A DNA stretch of 64,000 bases from Parafrankia elaeagni (lineage in GTDB: Bacteria > Actinomycetota > Actinomycetes > Frankiales > Frankiaceae): contig NZ_KB893783.1 of the NCBI RefSeq assembly GCF_000374165.1, forward strand, positions 124,001 to 188,000. Reading direction: 5' to 3'. This document shows positions 1 through 8,215 of the stretch, one piece after another; the stretch's first letter is position 1; each line of letters opens with the position of its first letter. Position numbers and translations under genes: made by a program. The notes under the pieces are model-generated. The model was not told where the DNA came from. It saw only the letters and a list, made by a program, of their open reading frames with translations, and made no database searches.

Positions 1-54
1 GTCAGTGCGGCCGGCGTCACCGTCGTCGGCAAGGGCGTCACCATCGCGGACTGA
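1..54 (+). CDS. glgC: C-terminal end of a probable glucose-1-phosphate adenylyltransferase (partial)
   Basis: Only the last 17 codons and a TGA stop are inside the window; the reading frame is open to the left edge. The visible tail (AAGVTVVGKGVTIAD) looks like the last turns of a left-handed beta-helix of hexapeptide repeats, as found at the end of ADP-glucose pyrophosphorylases and related sugar nucleotidyltransferases. Glycogen synthase starts 53 bp downstream on the same strand, which fits GlgC making the ADP-glucose that GlgA uses. The fragment is too short for a firm call; another hexapeptide-repeat enzyme is possible. Confidence 0.4.
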   Translation, partial: VSAAGVTVVGKGVTIAD

Positions 55-107
55 CCGGCGCCGGCGCCCGGCCGGCGACCGCAACCAGGCGGAGGATCGA
101 GAGACGG

Positions 108-1292
108 ATGCGCGTCGCGCTGCTCACACGGGAGTTTCCACCGGACGTCTACGGCGGCGCCGGCGTGCACGTCGAGTACCTCGCCCGCGAGCTGGCCCGG
201 CTGGTCGAGCTCACCGTCCACTGCGAGGGCGGGCCACGCCCGCCCGCCGCCGCCGCGGTGCCCGTGCCGCCCGCGGTGGTCGGGCACCGGCCCTGGCCCG
301 CGCTCGACGGCGCCAACGACGCGCTGCGGATCGCCTCGATGGACCTGTCGATGGCGGCGGCGGTCAATACCTCCGGCGGCGCCGACGTGGTGCACTCCCA
401 CACCTGGTACACCAACCTCGCGGGGCACCTGACCGCCCTCGTCGAGGGCATCCCGCACGTGATGACCGCGCACTCGCTGGAGCCGCGGCGACCCTGGAAG
501 GCCGAACAGCTCGGCGGAGGCTACCGCCTGTCGTCCTGGGCCGAGCAGGTCGCGATCAGCTCGGCGGCGGCGGTGGTGGCGGTCAGCGACGGGATGCGCG
601 CCGACATCCTGGACGCCTACCCGCAGGTCGACCCCGGGCGCGTCCACGTGATCCGCAACGGCATCGACACCGACGAGTACGCCCCGGACCCGCGGACGGA
701 CGTCCTCGAACGCCACGGCGTGGACCCGGACCGGCCGTCCGTGGTCTTCGTCGGGCGGATCACCCGGCAGAAGGGGCTGCCGGTGCTGCTGCGGGCGGCC
801 GCCGACCTCGACCCGTCCGCCCAGCTCGTGCTGTGCGCGGGGGCGCCGGACACCGAGGAGCTGCACGCCGAGGTCACCGCCGGGGTGAACAGCCTGCGCG
901 GCAGCCGTGACGGGGTGGTCTGGCTGTCCGGGATGCTGGCCAAGCCGGAGGTCATCCAGCTGCTGACACACGCGACGGTGTTCGTGTGCCCGTCGGTGTA
1001 CGAGCCGCTGGGCATCGTGAACCTGGAGGCGATGGCCTGCGGCACCGCCGTGGTCGCCTCCCGGGTCGGCGGGATCCCGGAGGTGGTGGCACACGGCGAG
1101 ACCGGCCTGCTCGTCCCGCCGGACGATCCGGCGGCGCTGGCGGCGGCCGTCAACGAGCTTCTGGCCGACCCGGCGCGGGCCGCCCGGATGGGGCGGGCCG
1201 GCCGGGAGCGCGCCGTCGCCGCGTTCGGCTGGCCGGCCGTGGCCGAGCGCACCGCACGCCTCTACGGCCAGCTGGTGGACGGGCGCGCCTGA
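108..1292 (+). CDS. glgA: Glycogen synthase, actinobacterial GT4 type
   Basis: This 394-residue glycosyltransferase has the GT-B layout. The N-terminal half opens with RVALLTREFPPDVYGGAGVH, the usual start of actinobacterial GlgA proteins. The C-terminal half carries the nucleotide-sugar site EPLGIVNLEAMACGTAVVAS near residue 300. Members transfer glucose from ADP-glucose (or make maltose-1-phosphate) for cytoplasmic alpha-glucan synthesis. The ATG at 108 is preceded by GGAGGATCGAGAG, a good ribosome binding site. It follows a probable glgC end by 53 bp, suggesting a glycogen operon. Family membership is secure; whether it elongates glycogen or makes maltose-1-phosphate cannot be read from sequence. 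Confidence 0.88.
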   Translation: MRVALLTREFPPDVYGGAGVHVEYLARELARLVELTVHCEGGPRPPAAAAVPVPPAVVGHRPWPALDGANDALRIASMDLSMAAAVNTSGGADVVHSHTWYTNLAGHLTALVEGIPHVMTAHSLEPRRPWKAEQLGGGYRLSSWAEQVAISSAAAVVAVSDGMRADILDAYPQVDPGRVHVIRNGIDTDEYAPDPRTDVLERHGVDPDRPSVVFVGRITRQKGLPVLLRAAADLDPSAQLVLCAGAPDTEELHAEVTAGVNSLRGSRDGVVWLSGMLAKPEVIQLLTHATVFVCPSVYEPLGIVNLEAMACGTAVVASRVGGIPEVVAHGETGLLVPPDDPAALAAAVNELLADPARAARMGRAGRERAVAAFGWPAVAERTARLYGQLVDGRA

Positions 1293-1316
1293 CCCGGCCC
1301 GGCGGCCCTCCGGCAC

Positions 1317-1362
1317 CGCCCCCGCCTGGCCGTGCGAGGCCGTGCGAGGCCAGGCGGGGGCG
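1317..1362. terminator. Bidirectional terminator hairpin between glgA and the dehydratase gene
   Basis: A perfect 15-bp inverted repeat (CGCCCCCGCCTGGCC at 1317-1331 and its complement at 1348-1362) encloses a 16-nt loop. It sits between two convergent genes and lacks a U-tract, as is common for actinobacterial terminators. Confidence 0.75.
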
Positions 1363-1392
1363 AGCCAGCCAAGGGCCCCGGGGCGGGTTTCC

Positions 1393-2397
1393 CTAGCCCT
1401 GCCAGGCGGTCTCCGAGACCGGCGAGCGCCCGAGCAGCGGCCGCCACCAGGCCTCGTTGTCGCGGTACCAGGCGATGGTCGCCTTCATGCCGTCCGCGAA
1501 GCTGATCCGCGGCTCCCAGCCCAGCGCCGTCCGCAGCTTGCCGGAGTCGAGCAGGTAGCGGCGGTCGTGCGAGGGCCGGTCGGGCACGATCGTCTTGAGC
1601 GACGCGGGCAGGCCCAGCTCGCCGAGGATCAGGTCCGCGATGGTCTCGATGTCGGCCTCGATGCCGCTGCCCACGTGGTAGGTCTCGCCGACCGTGCCCC
1701 GCTCCAGGACGGCCTCGATGGCCCGGCAGTGGTCGACGACGTGCAGCCATTCCCGCCGGTTCTTCGTCGACGCGTACAGCGGCAGCGACTCGCCCTGCAG
1801 CGCCCGGGTCACGAAGAGCGGGATGACCTTCTCCGGGAACTGGAACGGCCCGTAGTTGTTCGAGCAGTTGGTGATCGTGATCGGCAGGCCGTAGGTGTAC
1901 CCGTAGGAGCGCACGGCGTGGTCCGAACCGGCCTTGGCGGCGTTGTAGGGCGTCCGCGGCAGGTAGGGCGAGTCCTCGGTGAAGGCGCCCGGGTCGTCGA
2001 GGGCCATGTCCCCGTAGACCTCGCAGGTGGAGATCTGGTGGAACCGGGCGACACCGACGGTGCGGGCCGCCTCCAGCAGGTTCTGGGTGCCCATGACGTT
2101 GGTGGAGAAGAAGTCGCCCGGGCGGATGATCGCCAGGCTGTTGTGAGACTCCGCGGCGAAGTTGACCACGATGTCGACGCGGTGCTCGCGCAGCAGGCCC
2201 TCGATGAGCTCGCGGTCGCGGATGTCGCCGTGGACGAACGTGATGCCGGTCTGGACGTCGGCGAGGTTCTCGCGGCAGCCCGCGTAGGTCAGCGCGTCGA
2301 GCGCGACCAGCCGGTCGCCGGGGTGCGTGCCCAGCCAGTACCGGACGAAGTTGGATCCGATGAATCCGGCGGCTCCGGTCACCAGCAGAGTCGTCAT
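1393..2397 (-). CDS. RmlB-family NAD-dependent sugar-nucleotide 4,6-dehydratase (atypical active site)
   Basis: The 334-residue protein is an extended short-chain dehydrogenase. It has the NAD-binding TGAAGFIGSN at residues 7-16, NFAAESHNS near 79, and the catalytic YNAAK at 151-155. Overall it matches dTDP-glucose 4,6-dehydratases, which make the 4-keto-6-deoxy intermediate of deoxysugars. The usual S-T-D-E-V-Y-G motif reads STCEVYGD at 123-130, so the catalytic aspartate is a cysteine, and HVDRS is replaced by HNSLA. The substrate may therefore differ from dTDP-glucose. No other rml gene is nearby. The start is an ATG preceded by GAAAGGCGAACG. It converges on glgA and is divergent from the ATP-grasp operon. 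Confidence 0.72.
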   Translation of the reverse strand: MTTLLVTGAAGFIGSNFVRYWLGTHPGDRLVALDALTYAGCRENLADVQTGITFVHGDIRDRELIEGLLREHRVDIVVNFAAESHNSLAIIRPGDFFSTNVMGTQNLLEAARTVGVARFHQISTCEVYGDMALDDPGAFTEDSPYLPRTPYNAAKAGSDHAVRSYGYTYGLPITITNCSNNYGPFQFPEKVIPLFVTRALQGESLPLYASTKNRREWLHVVDHCRAIEAVLERGTVGETYHVGSGIEADIETIADLILGELGLPASLKTIVPDRPSHDRRYLLDSGKLRTALGWEPRISFADGMKATIAWYRDNEAWWRPLLGRSPVSETAWQG

Positions 2398-2630
2398 CGT
2401 TCGCCTTTCGGTGCGTCATACGGTGCGTCGTCGCATCGGTCGCCCCTACATACTCGCCTACGCGTGCGCGGTCCATGGGTGAGGGCGGCGAGTCGGCGTC
2501 CCCCGGTGTCGCCCGCTGTCGCCGGTGTCGCCGGTGTCGGCCGCCGTCGTTCCGCGGCGTTTGGGCGCGGGGCTGCTGGTGAGGTCCCCGCCTCCCACAG
2601 TGACGTCATGCGGAAGTAACACCGAGCCCC

Positions 2631-2643
2631 TACGCTCCAGCGC

Positions 2644-2644
<1 letters not shown>
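2631..2644 (+). promoter_or_regulatory. Possible -10 element for a leaderless ATP-grasp operon transcript
   Basis: TACGCT at 2631-2636 fits the TANNNT -10 pattern and lies 7 nt before the GTG start at 2644. No Shine-Dalgarno sequence precedes that start. This is the spacing expected for leaderless mRNAs, common in actinobacteria. No clear -35 is seen. This is an inference only. Confidence 0.35.
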
Positions 2645-4271
<1,627 letters not shown>

Positions 4272-4278
<7 letters not shown>

Positions 4279-5216
4279 GCCGCATCGCCGAGTCGCTGTT
4301 CTGGATCGGCCGCTACGCCGAGCGGGCCGAGAGCACCGCGCGGATCCTCGACGTCCATGTGCACCGGGTGCTTGAGGACCCCGCCCTGGACGAGACGTCC
4401 GCCGGCGCCGAGCTGCTCGCGGTGATGGGGGTCGTCGATCGCTCCGAGCCCGCGAACGCCCGGTACGTCACCGAGGTGCTCGCCTACGAGGCGACGAACT
4501 CGTCCAGTATCCGAGGGTCGCTCTCCGCCGCCCGCGAGAACGCGCGCGGTGCCCGTGTCGTGGTCTCCAGCGACGTCTGGGAGTGCCTGAACGCCACCTG
4601 GAACGAGCTCCCGCACACCGAGGAGCTCGCCCGCCGGATGGGCCCGCACGTCTACTTCCGCTACGTGCGGGAACGTACGGCGATGCTCGCCGGGCTGGTC
4701 GACGCCACCCTGGCGCGCGACGACGGCTGGCGGTTCCTGGTTCTCGGGCGCAGCCTCGAACGGGTCGACATGACCGCGCGGCTGCTGTCGTCCAGCATCA
4801 GCGACGACCCGAACTCCCAGAGCTGGGTCAGCCTGCTGCGCTCCTGCGGTGCGCACGAGGCGTACCTGCGGACCTACCGGCGGGCGGTGGACGCCGCCCG
4901 GGTCTCCGAGTTCCTGCTGCTGGACCGCCTGTTCCCTCGATCGGTCTACTGGTCGCTCGCACTCGCCGAGCAGATTCTCGCCGAGCTCGACTCCGGCCGG
5001 GGCCTGGCCCGCTCGACCGTGGACGACGCGGCCCGCCGCACCGTCGGCCGGGCGCGGACGGAGCTGGAGTTCCGCGGCATCGACGAGCTGGCCGCCCAGA
5101 TGCCCGACCTGCTCGCGGCACTGCAGCGGACCTGCTCGGCGGTCAGTGCGGCCGTCACCGCCCGCTACTTCGCCCGGGAGAGCCCGCACACCTGGGCGAG
5201 CGAGGTGCCCGCCTGA
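4272..5216 (+). CDS. Alpha-E domain protein (DUF403), partner of the ATP-grasp enzyme
   Basis: The 314-residue, mostly alpha-helical protein starts with LSRIAESLFWIGRYAERAES, the signature of the alpha-E family. It also contains NARGARVVVSSDVWECLN near residue 90. The family's biochemical activity is not established; it nearly always co-occurs with circularly permuted ATP-grasp and transglutaminase-like proteins. The GTG start overlaps the end of the ATP-grasp gene by 7 bp, so the two are probably translationally coupled. Length and ends match the family. Cytoplasmic: no signal or membrane segment is seen. Confidence 0.88.
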
Positions 5217-5230
5217 CCGCCACCGCCGGC

Positions 5231-5275
5231 GCCGTGACGACCGGCGCCGTGACGACCGGCGCCGTGACGACCGGC
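5231..5275 (+). repeat. Three perfect tandem copies of a 15-bp unit
   Basis: GCCGTGACGACCGGC occurs at 5231-5245, 5246-5260 and 5261-5275 in the 88-bp gap between the alpha-E and transglutaminase genes. The unit length is a multiple of three, but no gene covers it. Confidence 0.95.
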
Positions 5276-5304
5276 ACCGGAAACGACGAGGAGGCAGGCG
5301 CACC

Positions 5305-6150
5305 ATGAGCTGGCAGATCCGCATCGAGCACTCGACGGGCTACCGGTACGCCAGCCCGGTGGTCTCCTCCTACAACGAGGCGCGCATCATTCCGCAGACC
5401 GGGGAGTCACAGCTCACGCTGGAGGCCACGGTCCGCACCGAACCGGCCGCGTCGACCTACCGGTACTGGGACTACTGGGGGACCCAGGTCACCGCGTTCG
5501 ACCTGCACACCCCGCACACCGAGCTGATCGTCACCGGGCGCTCGGTCGTGCAGACAGCGGCTGCCCCGCCACGGCCGGCGGACGTCCCGAGCTGGGAACA
5601 GCTCACCGACGACAGCCTCGCGGACCGTTTCGTCGAGTTCGTCAGGCCCACCGTCTCCACCCCGGAGCACCCGGAGCTGCGCGCGGCGGCGCTGGAACTC
5701 GCGGCGGCGAACAGCCCGGCCGACTTCCTCCCGGCGGTCGGCGACTGGGTGCGCGAGAAGCTGAGCTACCGGCCCGGGACGACCGAGGTGCGGACATCGG
5801 CCGTCGAGGCCTGGGAACAGGGCGTCGGGGTCTGCCAGGACTTCGCCCATCTGGCGCTCGTGCTGATGCGGGCCGCCGGCATGCCCGCCCGGTACGTCTC
5901 CGGCTACCTGCACCCGTCGGCGGACGCCGAGGTCGGCGAGACGGTCAGCGGGCAGAGCCATGCCTGGGTGGAGGGCTGGCTCGGCACCTGGCTGGGTTTC
6001 GACCCCACCAACGGGATCCAGACCGGGGAGCCGCACGTCGTCGTCGCCCGCGGCCGCGACTACGGCGACGTGCCACCCATGCTGGGCGTGTACTCGGGAG
6101 GCGCGTCGACCTCGCTCGGGGTCACCGTCGCCGTCACCCGGCTCGGCTGA
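5305..6150 (+). CDS. Transglutaminase-like cysteine protease family protein
   Basis: The 281-residue protein has a small N-terminal beta domain (IRIEHSTGYRYASPV, residues 5-19) followed by a transglutaminase core. The Cys lies in GVGVCQDFAHLALVLMRAAG, and the His and Asp lie in SHAWVEGWLGTWLGFDPTNG, giving the Cys-His-Asp triad. Such proteins act as peptidases or amidases and form an operon with the ATP-grasp and alpha-E genes upstream. The ATG at 5305 has the ribosome binding site GACGAGGAGG about 11 nt before it. The frame is open further upstream, but that part has no family similarity. No signal peptide is seen, so a cytoplasmic location is likely. Confidence 0.86.
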   Translation: MSWQIRIEHSTGYRYASPVVSSYNEARIIPQTGESQLTLEATVRTEPAASTYRYWDYWGTQVTAFDLHTPHTELIVTGRSVVQTAAAPPRPADVPSWEQLTDDSLADRFVEFVRPTVSTPEHPELRAAALELAAANSPADFLPAVGDWVREKLSYRPGTTEVRTSAVEAWEQGVGVCQDFAHLALVLMRAAGMPARYVSGYLHPSADAEVGETVSGQSHAWVEGWLGTWLGFDPTNGIQTGEPHVVVARGRDYGDVPPMLGVYSGGASTSLGVTVAVTRLG

Positions 6151-6202
6151 GCAGGCCGGTCACCCGGGCTCGGCCCACCGCCGCGCGTGCCGAGGGCGGC
6201 GC

Positions 6203-6233
6203 GCCGTGCTCCGGAGCCAGCTCGGAGCACGGC
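6203..6233. terminator. Bidirectional terminator hairpin
   Basis: An 11-bp perfect stem (GCCGTGCTCCG at 6203-6213, complement at 6223-6233) with a 9-nt loop lies between the convergent transglutaminase and yceI genes. Confidence 0.7.
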
Positions 6234-6275
6234 ACGCACCGTCGATCGGTGACGACGGTCCGGGCGTGGCCGCTG

Positions 6276-6836
6276 TCAGGCGGCCTTGATGGCCGAGACG
6301 TCCAACTCGATCTTGATCTTGTCGCTGATGAGCACGCCGCCGGTCTCGAGCACGGCGTTGAAGGAGATGCCGAAGTCCTTGCGGCTGATGCTCGTCGTCC
6401 CGGTGAAGCCGGCGCGGACGTTGCCGAACGGGTCCTTCGAGGAGCCCTCGAAGGTGATGGCGATCTCCACCGGGCGGGTCACGCCGCGGATGGTGAGATC
6501 CCCGGTCAGGACGTAGCTGTCGTCGCCGCTGGCCTTGGCGCCGGTGCTGGTGAAGGTGATGGTCGGGAACTGCGCGACGTCCAGCAGGTCGGGGGACTTC
6601 ACGTGCGCGTCCCGGTCGGCCACGCCGCTGTCGAACGTCGTCGTGTCGAGGGTGACACTCGCGCTGGAGGCGGTCGGGTTCGCGCCGTCGAGCTCGAGGG
6701 TCCCCTGCACGCCGGTGAACTGCCCGCGCACCGTCGTGACCATCGCGTGACGGGCGGCGAAGCCGATGCGGGTGTGTGCGGGGTCGAGGGCCCAGGTACC
6801 GGTGAGCTCGGTCAGATCGCTGGCTGCAGCACTCAT
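6276..6836 (-). CDS. YceI family polyisoprenoid-binding-type lipocalin-like protein
   Basis: The 186-residue protein starts its domain with GTWALDPAHTRIGFAARHAM, the hallmark of the YceI family. It continues with SDLLDV-like and DLTIRGVTRPVEIAI segments typical of the fold. YceI proteins are beta-barrels that bind long isoprenoid or fatty chains. Many are periplasmic; this one has no signal peptide and is probably cytoplasmic, as is common in actinobacteria. The ATG is preceded by GAAGGAGATCACC, a strong ribosome binding site. It is a single-gene unit, divergent from comEA. The ligand is unknown. Confidence 0.88.
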   Translation of the reverse strand: MSAAASDLTELTGTWALDPAHTRIGFAARHAMVTTVRGQFTGVQGTLELDGANPTASSASVTLDTTTFDSGVADRDAHVKSPDLLDVAQFPTITFTSTGAKASGDDSYVLTGDLTIRGVTRPVEIAITFEGSSKDPFGNVRAGFTGTTSISRKDFGISFNAVLETGGVLISDKIKIELDVSAIKAA

Positions 6837-6969
6837 GGTGATCTCCTTCGAGGCCTGTTCAGGGATGTCCGGCGCCGGCCCGCCGTGGTGCCGGGGCGGC
6901 GGTCGGGTCCGACTGCCAGAGGTAGGTTACTTGCGCGGTCAACCAAACCTGCGGCCGGCTCATTCCCCG

Positions 6970-6996
6970 CTGTGGACGAGATTCGGTTGTCCACAG
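6970..6996. promoter_or_regulatory. Inverted pair of DnaA-box-like sites
   Basis: CTGTGGAC at 6970-6977 and GTCCACAG at 6989-6996 form a perfect 8-bp inverted repeat with an 11-nt spacer. The right arm contains TTGTCCACA (6987-6995), identical to the actinobacterial DnaA box. The left arm gives TCGTCCACA on the other strand, one mismatch from it. It lies in the divergent yceI/comEA promoter region. DnaA control is an inference. Confidence 0.5.
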
Positions 6997-7045
6997 CGAG
7001 CCGCCGAGGCGTCCGTTCCGTCTCGGCGCTGCCTACGTTGCGTGC

Positions 7046-8215
7046 ATGGACAGACGCCTGCCGCGGTCGGACCAGCAGCTCCCTCAGGCGAGCGATCCCA
7101 CGACCGAACCCCTGGCGCGATCCTGGGCACAGCCGCCGCCGCACGAGCGTCCGGGCGGGCCCCGGATCCGGTACGGCGAGTTCGGCGACGTCGGGCCCGC
7201 GACCGGGCCCGGGCCCGCGACCGGGGCCGGGGCCGGGGCCGGGGCCGGCGGCAGGCCCGAAGGTTGGGCTGGCGCTGGCGCCTATGGAGGCGACGTCGGT
7301 GGCGGTGCCGACGAGCCTGACCAGATCGACGACTGGCTTGACGAGTTCGCCGGTGACACCGGTCGGATGCACCCCGACCCGGCCGACGGCCCGACCGGCT
7401 CCTCCCGGGGCCCCCGGCGGCCGCGGTGGCGCGTAGCCGATCGCCTTCCGCCCACGCTGCGTGACGCGGTCCTGGCGCCCACCGCGCGAGCCGCCCTGGT
7501 CCTCGTCCTGGTGGCTGTCCTGGCGGCGGCGGCAGCCGGCTGGATGGCCTGGCGCAACCGGCCGGTGTCCCTGGGTCCGCCGGTACCGGTTCGCTCCGGG
7601 GCCGAGGGCGTGCCCGGCACGGAATCCGTCAGCCCGCTCGGGGCAGCCCCGGGCACGCGGGCAACGGGGCCGCCCGAGGCGGCCGGCGCCGGGGGAGCGG
7701 CCGCCCCGGCCGTTCCGGGGGCGGGATCGGAACGAGCGGAGGCGACCGCCGGGAGCGAGGTCGTGGTCGACGTCGCCGGTCGCGTCGTGCGGCCCGGGGT
7801 GGTGCGGCTGCCCGCCGGTGCCAGAGTCGTCGACGCCCTCACCCGCGCCGGAGGTCCGCTGCCGGGCACCGACACGAGCGGGATAGCACTCGCCCGGATC
7901 CTCACCGACGGCGAACAGATCCTCGTCGACGGGCGGCCGGGCCCCGCCCCACCGCCCCCCGGGGCGGTTGCCGACCCCGGCCTCGGGGCCGCGGCGTCGG
8001 GAGGGACAGCAGGCGCCGGTGGGCAGCCGCTGGACCTCAACACCGCGACCGTCGCGCAGCTCGACGACCTGCCCGGCGTCGGCCCGGTACTCGCGCAGCG
8101 GATCATCGACTGGCGATCCGAGAACGGTCCGTTCACGTCGCCTGACCAGCTGGGTGAGGTGACCGGCGTCGGTGACCGCCGTCTGGCGGATCTCCTCCCG
8201 CTGGTGCGGGTCTGA
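7046..8215 (+). CDS. comEA: ComEA-type helix-hairpin-helix DNA-binding membrane protein
   Basis: The 389-residue protein has a disordered, Gly/Ala/Pro-rich N-terminus of about 145 residues and one membrane helix (ALVLVLVAVLAAAAAGWMAW, near 153-172). A SLBB-like domain follows (VVVDVAGRVVRPGVVRLPAG near 240), then a C-terminal helix-hairpin-helix DNA-binding module (LDLNTATVAQLDDLPGVGPV, near 330). In competent bacteria ComEA binds incoming double-stranded DNA at the cell surface and passes it to ComEC, whose gene overlaps the stop by 1 bp. The N-terminal extension is long for the family. Competence itself is not shown in this lineage. Confidence 0.87.
   Translation: MDRRLPRSDQQLPQASDPTTEPLARSWAQPPPHERPGGPRIRYGEFGDVGPATGPGPATGAGAGAGAGGRPEGWAGAGAYGGDVGGGADEPDQIDDWLDEFAGDTGRMHPDPADGPTGSSRGPRRPRWRVADRLPPTLRDAVLAPTARAALVLVLVAVLAAAAAGWMAWRNRPVSLGPPVPVRSGAEGVPGTESVSPLGAAPGTRATGPPEAAGAGGAAAPAVPGAGSERAEATAGSEVVVDVAGRVVRPGVVRLPAGARVVDALTRAGGPLPGTDTSGIALARILTDGEQILVDGRPGPAPPPPGAVADPGLGAAASGGTAGAGGQPLDLNTATVAQLDDLPGVGPVLAQRIIDWRSENGPFTSPDQLGEVTGVGDRRLADLLPLVRV
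7223..7246 (+). repeat. Four tandem GGGGCC hexanucleotides inside comEA
   Basis: GGGGCC is repeated four times at 7223-7246. Imperfect GGGCCCGCGACC repeats stand just before it (about 7193-7222). In frame they encode a Gly-Ala-rich run in the disordered N-terminus of ComEA. Confidence 0.9.

Noticed and set aside
4849..5304. Extension of the transglutaminase frame upstream to 4849
   Set aside because: This part is a shadow of the alpha-E gene; the strong ribosome binding site and family start are at 5305.
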